Origin: Hymenobacter coccineus
GTDB taxonomy: Bacteria; Bacteroidota; Bacteroidia; Cytophagales; Hymenobacteraceae
Assembly: GCF_001816125.1 (NCBI RefSeq)
Contig: NZ_MDZA01000222.1
Coordinates: 1-64,000 of the forward strand
DNA: 64,000 nt
Direction: 5' to 3'
In this document: piece after piece, positions 37,513-46,534 of the stretch
How the letters are laid out: the number at the start of each line of letters is the position of its first letter
Position numbering within the stretch: the stretch's first letter is position 1
Made by a program: the position numbers and the translations under genes
Notes under the pieces: model-generated
Seen by the model: the letters and a program-made list of their open reading frames with translations, nothing else
Told to the model about the DNA's origin: nothing
Database searches by the model: none

Positions 37513-38757
37513 CGCCACGCCGCCCGAAGGCGCGGGCCCCGCTGGGGCGGCATCGGCCAAACTGGGCAGTACGGCTTTCTCGCAAACCAGCACCACGGGC
37601 CGGCCGCGCAAGTCGGTGGTGGCAAACAAATACGTGTCGCCGCCCTCGCGGATGCCCGTGCGCAGCCGGAAATCGGCCACCGAATCGGGGAAATTGCGGG
37701 TCGTGACGTGGGCGCGGGCCTCGGGGCCCAAGTGCGCCTTCAAGGCCGCGCCATCGGCCTTCTCCACCGCCAGCACCCGGAAAATACGCCCCGGAAAATC
37801 AGCCCGCAGCGTGGCTGATGTGTATAAATGGCTGTGCTGGTGCAGCTTCAGGAGCTCAAACGCGGTGCCGATGCTCCGAAAGGCCCCCGCTTTGAGCACG
37901 GCCGCGTTGGGTTCGTAGAGGAACTGCTGGGCCTCGGCGTAGCGCGGCACGGCCCGGGCCTCGCGGGCTTTATTGAGGCGGAACTCCTGCCGGGTGCCGT
38001 CGCGCCGCAGGTTCAGGGCGAAGCGCTCGGGGTCTACGGCGGGCTCGGGGCCCAGCTCGTACAGTACCTCCTTCACTTCATTATCCAAGGCCAGCACCCA
38101 GAGGCGGCGCACGTGCTTCAGTTCCTGCACGGCCTGCTCGATGTCGAGCATGGGCGAGGTTTTGAGCAGCACGCGGTCGGCCTTATGCAGCAGCAGCGGC
38201 AGCAGGTGCAGCACATCGGGCTCGCAGTCGGTGAGCCGGAAAATCTTGCGCGAAGCGGTGTCGCGCCGGGCCGGGTCGAGGTAAATCCAGTCGTAGTGGT
38301 GGGGCGTGGCCTTGAGGAACGCCAGCGCGTCGGCGTGATGCACTGCCACGTTGTCAATGCCGAGCAGCCGGAAATTGTAGCGCACCACGGCCGCCAGCTG
38401 CGGGCTGCGCTCCACGTAATCGACCTGGGCCACGCGGGCGGCAAAATGCGCCGCATCGGCTCCAAAGCCGCCGGTGAGGTCGGCCAGCCGCTCGCCGTCC
38501 ACGAGCCCAGCCTTGAAGGTGGCCGTGCGCTCCGACGAGGCCTGCTCGACCGACAGGGCGGGCGGAAAAGCCAGGTCGGGATTGGCGGCCCAGGCGGGGA
38601 GCTTGCTTTGGGCCTTCTGGCGGGCCTGGATTTGGCGTACCAGCTCGGGAACGGGTAGGCCGGGGTGGCGGCGGGCTTGCAAGGCCAGGTGGGCGGGGTC
38701 GTCGTGCAAATGCGCGGCCACGTAGCGACGGGCCGCCTCGGGCAAAGGGAATTCCAT
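37510..38757 (-). CDS. Class I SAM-dependent methyltransferase with THUMP-like C-terminal domain
   Basis: This 415-aa protein starts MEFPLPEAARRYVAAHLHDD (13 codons into the ORF). A helical N-terminal part precedes the Rossmann core: motif I is LADLTGGFGADAAHFA, the acidic SAM-binding residue is in DYVERSPQLAAVVRYNFRLL, and the catalytic loop is YDWIYLDPARRD. The C-terminal half (EKADGAALKAHLGPEARAHV, TTRNFPDSVADFRLRTGIRE) resembles the THUMP-like domain of the Porphyromonas PG_1098 family. RNA methylation is the likely activity, but the target is unknown. It lies directly upstream of metK. Confidence 0.85.
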   Translation of the reverse strand: MEFPLPEAARRYVAAHLHDDPAHLALQARRHPGLPVPELVRQIQARQKAQSKLPAWAANPDLAFPPALSVEQASSERTATFKAGLVDGERLADLTGGFGADAAHFAARVAQVDYVERSPQLAAVVRYNFRLLGIDNVAVHHADALAFLKATPHHYDWIYLDPARRDTASRKIFRLTDCEPDVLHLLPLLLHKADRVLLKTSPMLDIEQAVQELKHVRRLWVLALDNEVKEVLYELGPEPAVDPERFALNLRRDGTRQEFRLNKAREARAVPRYAEAQQFLYEPNAAVLKAGAFRSIGTAFELLKLHQHSHLYTSATLRADFPGRIFRVLAVEKADGAALKAHLGPEARAHVTTRNFPDSVADFRLRTGIREGGDTYLFATTDLRGRPVVLVCEKAVLPSLADAAPAGPAPSGGVA

Positions 38758-38811
38758 GTAAGCGGGTATACGGGAAAAACGCCGCGGGCAGCACAAATAG
38801 TGCCCCGCGGT

Positions 38812-39435
38812 CTAGCGCAGGCTCCAGCCCAGGGCCAGCAGCGGCGTGCCTTGGAGCCCCAGGCGCAGGCCCGCCGTGCTGGGGCTCCACCGCTGCCACT
38901 GCGAGCCTTGGGCCCCCGTCAGGCCGTTGTTGTAGGCCGATACGGCTTGCTGCAAGTGCTTGTTGGTGTGCCGGTTGATGGGGATGGTGGCCAGTAAGCT
39001 CGCCACGAATAGGCCCGCCGCCACTTGCTGCGCACCGTTGAAGTATTGTTGGCCTCCGTCTTTAGTAAACACCTGGCTGCCGTACAAACCCAGGGCCCCC
39101 ACGGCCACCAGGCGGTCGGCGAGGAACAGGGTTTTCTGGCGGCGGTAATCGGTCAGGTTGCTCAGGGCTTCGGCGTTGGTGCCCAGGTAGGGGCGCAGCT
39201 TCTGGCCGAAGAAGCCGGCATTTTGGTAGTCCTCGCCCGTTTTGCCGGGGGGCAGAAAGTAGAAGTTGTGCTGGGGCCCACTGAGGCCGCGCGCCGCATC
39301 GTCGGGCTGGAGCCGCACGGTGGCGGGGTTCGCCTGGGCGGCGGCCAAGCGCGGGGCCACCGCAGACAAAGCCAATAAAAACACGCTAAAGGATAGGCGG
39401 CGGGCTCGATTCAACGCCGGGATAGAATAGTGCAT
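38812..39435 (-). CDS. Hypothetical exported protein, 207 aa
   Basis: I do not recognise a named family. The signal peptide is clear (SFSVFLLALSAVAPRLAAAQ). The mature part has NFYFLPPGKTGEDYQNAGFF, two hydrophobic segments (LADRLVAVGALGLYG and AAGLFVASLLATIPI), and TNKHLQQAVSAYNNGL, a pattern seen in envelope proteins of Bacteroidota that link to an outer-membrane barrel. The C-terminus (LRLGLQGTPLLALGWSLR) looks like a last beta strand. The true start is taken as MHYSIPALNRARR at 39,435. The very long open frame further upstream is only the antisense of ahcY. Confidence 0.65.
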   Translation of the reverse strand: MHYSIPALNRARRLSFSVFLLALSAVAPRLAAAQANPATVRLQPDDAARGLSGPQHNFYFLPPGKTGEDYQNAGFFGQKLRPYLGTNAEALSNLTDYRRQKTLFLADRLVAVGALGLYGSQVFTKDGGQQYFNGAQQVAAGLFVASLLATIPINRHTNKHLQQAVSAYNNGLTGAQGSQWQRWSPSTAGLRLGLQGTPLLALGWSLR

Positions 39436-39507
39436 AAGGCAAAGATAGGCGCCCCCGCACCCACTAAATGACGGCCCTTGGTGGCCGGGGCCCCGAAACA
39501 ATTGCCG

Positions 39508-39515
39508 TATCTTTG
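39508..39515 (+). promoter_or_regulatory. -7 promoter element of ahcY
   Basis: TATCTTTG matches TAnnTTTG and lies 34 bases before the ATG. There is no good -33 box; the region upstream holds GGGGCCCC. Confidence 0.5.
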
Positions 39516-39549
39516 TGGTTGAACCCGACCATACCAAACAACCTCTATC

Positions 39550-40869
39550 ATGGTGGAAACCAAAACGAACACCTACGTTCCCTACAAGGTAAAAGACATG
39601 TCGCTGGCCGAGTGGGGCCGCAAGGAAATCCGCCTCGCCGAAGCCGAGATGCCCGGCCTGATGTCCTTGCGCGAAGAGTTCGGCGCGCAGCAGCCCTTCA
39701 AGGGGGCTCGCATTGCCGGCTGCCTGCACATGACCATCCAAACCGCCGTGCTCATCGAAACCCTGAAAGCGCTGGGTGCCGAGGTAACGTGGTCGTCGTG
39801 CAACATCTTCTCGACCCAAGACCACGCCGCTGCGGCCATCGCCGCCGCCGGCATCCCGGTGTATGCCTGGAAGGGTATGAACGAGGAAGAATTCAACTGG
39901 TGCATCGAGCAGACGCTGTTTTTCGGCGAAGACAAGCAGCCGCTGAACATGATCCTCGACGACGGCGGCGACCTCACCAACATGGTACTGAACGATTACC
40001 CCGAGCTGGCCGCTGGCATTAAAGGCGTGTCGGAAGAGACGACTACCGGCGTGCTCCGCTTGTACGAACGCGTGAAAAACGGTACGCTGGCTTTCCCCGC
40101 CATCAACGTGAACGACTCGGTAACGAAGTCGAAATTTGATAACAAGTACGGCTGCAAAGAGTCGGCCGTGGATGCCATCCGCCGGGCTACCGACGTGATG
40201 ATGGCCGGCAAAGTGGCTGTGGTAGCCGGCTACGGCGACGTAGGAAAGGGCACCGCCGCCTCGCTGGCTGGTGCTGGGGCCCGCGTTATCGTGACGGAGA
40301 TTGATCCTATTTGCGCGCTGCAAGCAGCCATGGACGGCTACGCCGTGAAGAAGCTGGCCAACGCCGTGAAGGAAGCCGACATTGTGGTGACGGCCACCGG
40401 CAACTGCGACATCCTCACCGAGACGCACTTCCGCAGCCTGAAGGACAAGGCCATTGTGTGCAACATTGGCCACTTCGACGACGAGATTGACATGGCGTGG
40501 CTGAATGGCAACTACGGCCACACCAAGGACACGGTGAAGCCGCAGGTGGACATCTACAACATCGACGGCAAGGAGGTCATCATCCTTGCCGAAGGCCGCC
40601 TCGTGAACCTGGGCTGCGCCACCGGCCACCCTTCGTTCGTAATGTCGGCTTCGTTCACCAACCAGGTGCTGGCCCAGATTGAGCTGTGGGAGCGCAACGA
40701 TCAGTACACCAACCAAGTGTACACGCTGCCCAAGCACCTGGACGAGAAAGTGGCCCGCCTGCACCTCGCCAAAATTGGCGTGGAGCTGGACGAGCTGACG
40801 ACCCACCAGGCTGACTACATCAAGGTGACGGTGGACGGCCCGTTCAAATCGGACCTGTACCGCTACTAG
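39550..40869 (+). CDS. ahcY: Adenosylhomocysteinase
   Basis: AhcY splits S-adenosylhomocysteine into adenosine and homocysteine, relieving product inhibition of methyltransferases. The 439-aa protein has the substrate-site segments [18 protein letters not shown] and DDGGDLTNM. The family motif [20 protein letters not shown] follows, then the NAD loop [44 protein letters not shown] and a C-terminal KSDLYRY, all in order. A -7 box lies 34 bases upstream and a strong terminator follows. It is divergent from the exported protein gene at 38,812. Confidence 0.98.
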   Translation: MVETKTNTYVPYKVKDMSLAEWGRKEIRLAEAEMPGLMSLREEFGAQQPFKGARIAGCLHMTIQTAVLIETLKALGAEVTWSSCNIFSTQDHAAAAIAAAGIPVYAWKGMNEEEFNWCIEQTLFFGEDKQPLNMILDDGGDLTNMVLNDYPELAAGIKGVSEETTTGVLRLYERVKNGTLAFPAINVNDSVTKSKFDNKYGCKESAVDAIRRATDVMMAGKVAVVAGYGDVGKGTAASLAGAGARVIVTEIDPICALQAAMDGYAVKKLANAVKEADIVVTATGNCDILTETHFRSLKDKAIVCNIGHFDDEIDMAWLNGNYGHTKDTVKPQVDIYNIDGKEVIILAEGRLVNLGCATGHPSFVMSASFTNQVLAQIELWERNDQYTNQVYTLPKHLDEKVARLHLAKIGVELDELTTHQADYIKVTVDGPFKSDLYRY

Positions 40870-40887
40870 GGGGCCCCAGCCCTCAGC

Positions 40888-40925
40888 AAAAAGCCCCGCC
40901 AGCATTGCGCTGGCGGGGCTTTTTT
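40888..40925. terminator. Terminator between ahcY and the DyP gene
   Basis: AAAAAGCCCCGCCAGC pairs with GCTGGCGGGGCTTTTTT around ATTGC. It works in both directions for the convergent genes. Confidence 0.85.
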
Positions 40926-40959
40926 GATGGCTTTCGGGGCCCCAGCTAGTGGCCTCGCC

Positions 40960-42444
40960 TCAGTGCTGCATGGCCATTTGCTGCTGCGTGGCGGCGCTGG
41001 TGGCGTGGCGCAGAAAGCACATGCACGGCGCAAACAGGTACTCGCCGCCCTTCAGCGTAACGAACCCGCCGAAAGCGCTGGCCGCCTGGGTGGAGGCGGG
41101 GTCGCCGTAGGTAGTGGCGTAGCGCTGCACACCGTCGGGTAGGGGCCCCTGCCCAATGACGGGGTCGAGGCCGGTGGGCGGGGTGGCGCGGGAAAATTCG
41201 GCATTGTTCACCCATTGCCGCTGGATAAACTCGAACTGCGCAGCCAAGTCGCGCTGAAAGCTCATGAAGAGCAAGCCCACGCCTTTGGTGGGCATCTCTT
41301 CAAATTCGGCTTGGTTGGGGTGCACAAAGCGGTGCCCGTAGATGATGCCGCGCCGGGCCATCATGCGGTTCTTCTCGCCCTCGAGGGTGTCGCCCAGGCC
41401 AACGGAGTCGCCGCGGGGGGTGCTCTTGCGGATGTGGGAGTGGAAGGGGCAGCGCTGCCCCGGGTCGGTGTCGTAGTTGAAGTTGTTGAGCTTGCCCAAG
41501 TCGGGTTTGGGAATGGGAATGTTGTGGATGCGCACGTCGTCGTCGCTGAGGGTAACGGGCGTGCCATTTTCAAAGCGGCCCACGGCCATGGCCCCCGCCA
41601 GCTCGCTGGTTTCATCGCCAAACAGCTCTTTCGCCAGCTGCTTTTCCCGCTCCTTGAAACCGCGCACGTTCTGCTCCAGCTTGCGAAACACGAAGTAGCT
41701 GCCGAAGGAATTGTCGACGCTGCCCGCCGGGTCGGGGGTTAGTACTAGGCTGATGGGCATCAACGGGTCCCAGTTGGTGGTGTCCAGGCCGGCCATTTCT
41801 TCCACAAAAAACTTGGGCTGACTGATGCCGTCCACGTACCCAAAGTGCTCGATGTCCTGGCCGTCGTCGTTTTGAATGCTGTCGCCTTCCTCCACGCACA
41901 GCACCGTGGCCAGCCGGTCGCCCTTCGGGCTCTTGTGGCGCAGGCGCTTCACAATGGCCCGCACGTGCTGGTCGAGCCGGGTGCGGGTGCGCTCGCCGAG
42001 GGCCACCAGCACCATGCCGTGGATGGCCCCCTGGTAGCCCCCGTCCCAGGTCGCCACGGGCGGGTCGAGCAAGTCGGCATTGGCGGCCTTCATGCCGCCG
42101 GCAAACCGGGCGTCGCCGGGGCGCTTGTCCAGCGGCACGTCCAGGTACGCGTAGCCTGCCGCACTCAGCAGCAGGGTCACCACAAAGCGCTGTTGACCGT
42201 CAATCTTGGTCTGCGCCGTATCGGCCTGCTGCTGCTGGGCCGTGGTTATTTCGGTGTGGGCAAACTCTTCCAGAAACAGCCGGGCCGCGGGCTGCTGTCC
42301 GTGGCCAAAGCGGAAAAAGAGTTGCGCCGTGTGCCGCCGCCCGTGCGATTTGAGGATGTTGGCCTGCAATTCGGGCGCGATGGCCGCGAATTCCGGCCCG
42401 TGCTCACTGATGCCGCGCTGATCAAGGTCAATGTTTGTTGCCAT
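40960..42444 (-). CDS. DyP-type heme peroxidase
   Basis: This is a dye-decolourising peroxidase of the long type (494 aa from MATNIDLDQRGISEHGPEFA). The ferredoxin-like double fold is typified by the GXXDG motif in FGYVDGISQPKFFVE (catalytic Asp). The heme-side His is in CPFHSHIRKSTPRGDS, and IIYGHRF and KGVGLLFMSFQRDLAAQFEF follow. No Tat or Sec signal and no adjacent encapsulin gene are seen, so a cytoplasmic location is likely. The start is taken at 42,444 because the ORF's earlier residues read as leader. A -7 box (TAACTTTG, minus) is found at 42,519. Confidence 0.9.
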   Translation of the reverse strand: MATNIDLDQRGISEHGPEFAAIAPELQANILKSHGRRHTAQLFFRFGHGQQPAARLFLEEFAHTEITTAQQQQADTAQTKIDGQQRFVVTLLLSAAGYAYLDVPLDKRPGDARFAGGMKAANADLLDPPVATWDGGYQGAIHGMVLVALGERTRTRLDQHVRAIVKRLRHKSPKGDRLATVLCVEEGDSIQNDDGQDIEHFGYVDGISQPKFFVEEMAGLDTTNWDPLMPISLVLTPDPAGSVDNSFGSYFVFRKLEQNVRGFKEREKQLAKELFGDETSELAGAMAVGRFENGTPVTLSDDDVRIHNIPIPKPDLGKLNNFNYDTDPGQRCPFHSHIRKSTPRGDSVGLGDTLEGEKNRMMARRGIIYGHRFVHPNQAEFEEMPTKGVGLLFMSFQRDLAAQFEFIQRQWVNNAEFSRATPPTGLDPVIGQGPLPDGVQRYATTYGDPASTQAASAFGGFVTLKGGEYLFAPCMCFLRHATSAATQQQMAMQH

Positions 42445-42518
42445 GTGGTTGGGAGGGAAAAGAAAGGAGAGAAATACTGCCAACACAGCCGTCAGCGTCC
42501 TGACAATTTGTTATATAT

Positions 42519-42526
42519 CAAAGTTA
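42519..42526 (-). promoter_or_regulatory. -7 promoter element of the DyP gene in an AT-rich gap
   Basis: The minus strand reads TAACTTTG (TAnnTTTG), 74 bases before the ATG. The surrounding 42,505-42,575 is much more AT-rich than the rest of the window. The remainder of this gap up to 42,737 holds no recognisable feature. Confidence 0.5.
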
Positions 42527-42737
42527 ATATATTAAATATTATATGGAAGAAAATTGTTCTTTTCCCACATTATTTTTTTCCTGGCCAAGCCGGGTACCCC
42601 ACAACGACATTCAATCCTGTGCATGGTCCGGCGGGCCAGCGGCGGATGCCAGGGCCCTAATCTGAACACCGCCTAAACCAAAACAGCCGCCGACGCAATG
42701 CGCCAGCGGCTGCTGTAAAGCGTGTTACGAAGCTGGG

Positions 42738-43607
42738 TTAGTCCAGAAATTCCGTCTTGGTCAGGTCCTCGCTCATTTTCCACAGGCGCTGGCTGTTGGC
42801 CAGTGTGTTGAAGCTACTCTTCACGGGCTCGGGCTTTTTCTTGCTGTAGTACCCGCCGCTGACCGTGGCCACGCTGGGGTCGGAGGCCAGGAAAATGCTG
42901 GTCTCGGCTCCTTTCTCGGGCGACAGCATAAAGGGCCGGCCCAGGGCCAGCATGGCCGACAGCCAGCCGCCCGACTGCTGGCCGTAGCCGGTGGCCACCG
43001 CGCCGGGATGCAGCGAATTGGTGGTCACGTTGGTGATGCCGTGGGCGCGCAGCCGCCGGGCCAGCTCCTGGGTGAACATGATGTTCCAGAGCTTGGTGGT
43101 GCCGTACTCCCACATGGCGCTGTAGCTACGCTCCGACTGGAAATCATCAAGCGTGGGCTTGGAGAAGCGGTAGGCCATCGAGGCCACGTTCACGATGCGG
43201 GCGGCCGGGCTTTTGCGGAGCAAATCCAGCAGCAGGCTCGTGAGCAGGAAGGGCCCCAGGTGGTTGGTGGCCAGCGTCAGCTCGTAGCCGTCGGCCGATA
43301 CTTCGCGCTCGGCGCCCAGCATCAGGCCGGCGTTGTTCACCAGCACGTCGAGGCGCGGGTACTGGGCGTTGATTTCGGCGGCCACGTCGCGCACCTCTTG
43401 CAGCGACGAGAGGTCGGCCAGGGCCATGTCTACCCGCTGGTTGCCGGTGGCATCGATGATTTCCTGGCGAGTGCGCTCGGTTTTCAGGCGGTTGCGGCCC
43501 AGTAGGATAACGTGGGCCCCTTGGCGGGCCAGCGTCTCGGCCGTGACTTTGCCGATGCCCGACGTGGCGCCGGTAATGAGAATGATTTGGTCTTTCAAGT
43601 CAGCCAT
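42738..43607 (-). CDS. Short-chain dehydrogenase/reductase, retinol-dehydrogenase-like
   Basis: This 289-aa NAD(P)-dependent oxidoreductase starts MADLKDQIILITGATSGIGK, with the TGxxxGIG cofactor loop. VLVNNAGLML follows, then Ser in IVNVASMAYRFS, and Tyr-Lys in WEYGTTKLWNIMF. The substrate loop SLHPGAVATGYGQQSGG and a C-terminal helix close it. The order and length fit the family often annotated as SDR family oxidoreductase. Substrates cannot be inferred. It has no near co-directional partner; the DyP gene lies about 290 bases downstream on the same strand. Confidence 0.9.
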   Translation of the reverse strand: MADLKDQIILITGATSGIGKVTAETLARQGAHVILLGRNRLKTERTRQEIIDATGNQRVDMALADLSSLQEVRDVAAEINAQYPRLDVLVNNAGLMLGAEREVSADGYELTLATNHLGPFLLTSLLLDLLRKSPAARIVNVASMAYRFSKPTLDDFQSERSYSAMWEYGTTKLWNIMFTQELARRLRAHGITNVTTNSLHPGAVATGYGQQSGGWLSAMLALGRPFMLSPEKGAETSIFLASDPSVATVSGGYYSKKKPEPVKSSFNTLANSQRLWKMSEDLTKTEFLD

Positions 43608-43711
43608 AATGGGAGAAAGGGAAAAGTACTGGGGCCTAATACGCGGCACGACGGCCCGCGGTGCCGAATATTTTAGGGCCCCGGGCGCCGGGGCCGTGTT
43701 TACTTTGCCCC

Positions 43712-44386
43712 ATGCCCGATTTTTTGCGCGTCGAAACCATCTTTTTTACCGTGCTCGGCTACCCCATGAGCTACCTCGAATTTTTCGGGGTGCTGACGGG
43801 CGCCGTGGCCGTGTGGCTCTCGGCCCGGGCCAACGTCTGGAGCTGGCCGCTGAGCCTGGTGGGCATCGTGCTCTCGTTCTTCCTGTTCTTCCAGGTGCAG
43901 CTCTACCCCGATACCTTTTTGCAAGTGTTCTTCTTCGTGACCAGCCTCATCGGCTGGTGGCAGTGGACGCACCCCGCCCCGCGCGAGGCCGACCAAAAGG
44001 AGGAGCTGCGCATCACCTACACCCCGCGGCCCGTGCTGCTGCTGGGCAGCATTGGGGCCCTGGTGGCCACCGCGCTGCTGGGGGCCCTGGCCCAGCGCCT
44101 GCACCAGTGGGTGCCGCTGGTGTTCAGCAAGCCCAGCGCCTTCCCCTACCTCGACTCATTTACCACGGTGCTCAGCATCGCCGCCACCTTCCTGCTGATG
44201 CGTAAAAAGGTGGAAAGCTGGTACGTGTGGCTGCTCGCCGACGTGGTGCTGACCTACGTGTACTTCCTGAAAGGCATCAAGTTCGTGGGTATCGAGTACG
44301 CCGTGTTCTGCGCCGTGGCCGCCTATGGCGCGTACCATTGGACGCGCGAGTTCCGCGGCTACGCTAACGAACTACCCGCCGCCTAG
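43712..44386 (+). CDS. pnuC: Nicotinamide riboside transporter PnuC
   Basis: PnuC is an inner-membrane facilitator for nicotinamide riboside, an NAD precursor. The 224-aa protein (MPDFLRVETIFFTVLGYPMS) has about seven hydrophobic spans. Family motifs are YLEFFGVLTGAVAVWLSARA, NVWSWPLSLVGIVLSFFLFF, FVTSLIGWWQW and WYVWLLADVVLTYVYFLKG. The ATG at 43,712 follows a TACTTTG box by only 4 bases, which would make a nearly leaderless mRNA. A glycosyltransferase gene follows 44 bases downstream. It does not lie beside other NAD genes; nadD is about 4.4 kb further on. Confidence 0.92.
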   Translation: MPDFLRVETIFFTVLGYPMSYLEFFGVLTGAVAVWLSARANVWSWPLSLVGIVLSFFLFFQVQLYPDTFLQVFFFVTSLIGWWQWTHPAPREADQKEELRITYTPRPVLLLGSIGALVATALLGALAQRLHQWVPLVFSKPSAFPYLDSFTTVLSIAATFLLMRKKVESWYVWLLADVVLTYVYFLKGIKFVGIEYAVFCAVAAYGAYHWTREFRGYANELPAA

Positions 44387-44430
44387 GGGCCCCGCCCAAC
44401 CTCCGCGTTTACTCTACTTGCCCGCCCGCC

Positions 44431-45195
44431 GTGGTTTCGCTTTCCGTCGTCGTCATCACCTTTAACGAAGCGGCCAACATTGGCCGCTGCCTGGACGCGC
44501 TGGGCGACGTGGCCGACGAAGTGCTGGTGGTAGACTCGTTTTCGACGGACGACACGGTGAAAATCTGCCGCGCCCGCGGGGCCCGGGTAGTGCAAAACGC
44601 CTTCGCCGGCTACGTCGAGCAGAAGAACTTCGCCACCGCCCAGGCCCGTTTCGACCACATGCTCCAGCTCGATGCCGACGAGGTGCTGACCGCCGAGCTG
44701 CGCCAGAGCATCCAGCAGGCCAAGGCCGATTGGCAGCACGCCGCCTACGCCCTGGCCCGCCTCACCAACTACTGCGGCCACTGGGTGCGCCACGGCGGCT
44801 GGTACCCCGACCGCAAGCTGCGCCTCTACGACCGCCGCCTCGGCCGCTGGGAGGGCCTGCTGCTGCACGAGCACTACGAGGTGGGCCCCGGCCACACCAC
44901 CGGGGCCCTGGCCGGCGATGCGCTGCACTATTCCTACCATTCCATCGCGCAGCACGTCAGCCAGTTGAATAAATTCACCAGCATCACCGCTCAAGAGCTG
45001 GCCCTGAAGGGCCGCACCCGCGTCACGCTGTTTCACCTGCTGCTCAAGCCGCTCTGGAAGTTTGGGCACGGCTACTTCCTGCGGCTGGGCTTCCTGGATG
45101 GGTTTGCCGGGCTGTGCATCGCCAGCATCTCAGCCTGGGGCGTGTTCCTGAAATTTGCGAAGCTGAAAACCCGCACCGAACGCGCCGAAGCATGA
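44431..45195 (+). CDS. Family 2 glycosyltransferase, LPS core type
   Basis: This 254-aa GT-A fold glycosyltransferase uses a GTG start (44,431), since the strand VSLSVVVITFNEAANIGRCL begins there. The nucleotide-sugar motif is LVVDSFSTDDTVKI, and the metal-binding DxD is in MLQLDADEVLTAEL. LTNYCGHWVRHGGWYPDRKL and RLYDRRLGRW resemble the WaaE/KdtX-like beta-1,4-glucosyltransferases of LPS core. A C-terminal hydrophobic stretch (GFLDGFAGLCIASISAWGVF) suggests membrane association. Its stop overlaps the start of the next gene (ATGA). Confidence 0.88.
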   Translation: MVSLSVVVITFNEAANIGRCLDALGDVADEVLVVDSFSTDDTVKICRARGARVVQNAFAGYVEQKNFATAQARFDHMLQLDADEVLTAELRQSIQQAKADWQHAAYALARLTNYCGHWVRHGGWYPDRKLRLYDRRLGRWEGLLLHEHYEVGPGHTTGALAGDALHYSYHSIAQHVSQLNKFTSITAQELALKGRTRVTLFHLLLKPLWKFGHGYFLRLGFLDGFAGLCIASISAWGVFLKFAKLKTRTERAEA

Positions 45196-46235
45196 GCCCC
45201 ACCTTCCTCGTTTCCCGCACCGACGCCATTGGCGACGTGGTGCTGACCCTGCCCGTGGCCGGCCGCCTCAAGCAGCTGTTTCCCGGGTGCCGGGTGGTAT
45301 TCATCGGCCGCGCCTACACCGCGCCCGTGGCCGCCGCCTGCCCATGGGTGGATGAAGTGCTGGACTTCGATGCGCTGCAAACGCTGCCCGTAGTCGCCCA
45401 AGTAGGGGCCCTGCGGGCTTATGGGGCCCTGGCCATCGTGCACGTATTTCCCAACCGGGCCTTGGCCATCCTGGCCCGGCGGGCGCGCATTCCGGTGCGC
45501 ATTGGCACCCGCAACCGCTGGTGGCACTGGCTGAATTGCAACCGCCTGGTGGCCCTCAGCCGCCGCCACTCGCCCCTACACGAAGCCCAGCTCAACCTCC
45601 AGCTTCTGGGGCCCCTGGGCGGCGCCGAAACCCTGCCCCTGCCCGCTGTGGCCGACCTCGTGCGCCTGCGGGCCCCCGAGCCGCTAGGGGCCCCGTGGCT
45701 ACTGCTGCTGGCCCAGCGCCGCCCCAGCCAGCTCAACGTGGTGCTGCACCCGCGCAGCCGGGGCAGCGCCCGCGAGTGGGGGCTGGACAATTTTGGCCAC
45801 CTGGCACAGCGTCTGCACGCTGCCGGTCACCGCGTGTTCGTCACCGGCACTGCCGCCGAGGGCGCCGAGCTGGCCGGCTGGCTGGTGGAATACGGGCCTT
45901 ACCTGGCCGCCGACCTCACTGGGCAGTTGGCTATGCCGCAGTTTTTGGCCTTCCTGGCTGCTGCCGATGGCATTGTGGCGGGCAGCACGGGGCCCCTGCA
46001 CCTAGCTGCTGCGCTGGGCCGCCATGCCTTGGGGCTGTACCCGCCCATCCGACCCATGCACCCCGGCCGCTGGGGCCCCCTGGGGCCCCGGGCCGAGTAC
46101 CTGGTCTTCGACCGGCCCGCTTGCCAGGACTGCCGCGCCCAGCCCGCAGCCTGCACCTGCATCAGGGCCCTGGCCGCCGCCGCCGTGGCGGCGCGCGTGC
46201 AGGCGTGGCAGCCCGCTGTGCTGAGCGAAGGGTAG
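45192..46235 (+). CDS. Family 9 glycosyltransferase, ADP-heptose:LPS heptosyltransferase-like
   Basis: This GT-B fold enzyme usually transfers heptose to LPS inner core. It is 347 aa from the ATG overlapping the previous stop. The N-terminal strand is FLVSRTDAIGDVVLTLPVAG, with the catalytic Asp in the DxIGD motif. The donor-binding part has VVLHPRSRGSAREWGLDNFG, RVFVTGTAAEGAELAGW and VAGSTGPLHLAAALGRHALG. A Cys-rich end (RPACQDCRAQPAACTCI) might bind a metal or be an LPS-enzyme feature. It acts together with the coupled GT2 gene. Confidence 0.9.
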   Translation: MSPTFLVSRTDAIGDVVLTLPVAGRLKQLFPGCRVVFIGRAYTAPVAAACPWVDEVLDFDALQTLPVVAQVGALRAYGALAIVHVFPNRALAILARRARIPVRIGTRNRWWHWLNCNRLVALSRRHSPLHEAQLNLQLLGPLGGAETLPLPAVADLVRLRAPEPLGAPWLLLLAQRRPSQLNVVLHPRSRGSAREWGLDNFGHLAQRLHAAGHRVFVTGTAAEGAELAGWLVEYGPYLAADLTGQLAMPQFLAFLAAADGIVAGSTGPLHLAAALGRHALGLYPPIRPMHPGRWGPLGPRAEYLVFDRPACQDCRAQPAACTCIRALAAAAVAARVQAWQPAVLSEG

Positions 46236-46534
46236 GGGCCCCGGCACAATACCCCGCCCCCACGGCCGTTGCCTGCACTGCGGGATTCGTTGCGGCTGGC
46301 GTAACCCGGGGCCCATCACCATCCGTACATCTGCCAGTTGGCAGCAGGGCGCAGCGGTTCGTTGACTGGCCGGTAGCCAGTTCGCCATTTGTGGCGGTTA
46401 GGCGGTGGCTGGTGCTACCTGCCGCGGGCCCCTAGCCGCAACTTTACTGCCCGTTTTTGCTTATGCAAGGACCATAGCCATTTACACTTGCTCTTTTGTA
46501 GGTTGCACCCTATTATACTCTCCGCCCCATTATT
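46236..46534. other. Gene-free stretch upstream of the ECF sigma gene
   Basis: I see no gene, tRNA or clear hairpin terminator in these 299 bases. The first two-thirds are GC-rich and the last third, near the sigma gene start, turns AT-richer, as a promoter would. TAGGTTG at about 46,499 only weakly resembles a -7 box. Confidence 0.4.

Noticed and set aside
38812-40905. Very long minus-strand frame of 697 codons opposite ahcY
   Set aside because: Only its last 207 codons (from 39,435) have a signal peptide and protein-like composition. The rest is the antisense of the well-conserved ahcY gene and is open because of GC-rich codon bias.
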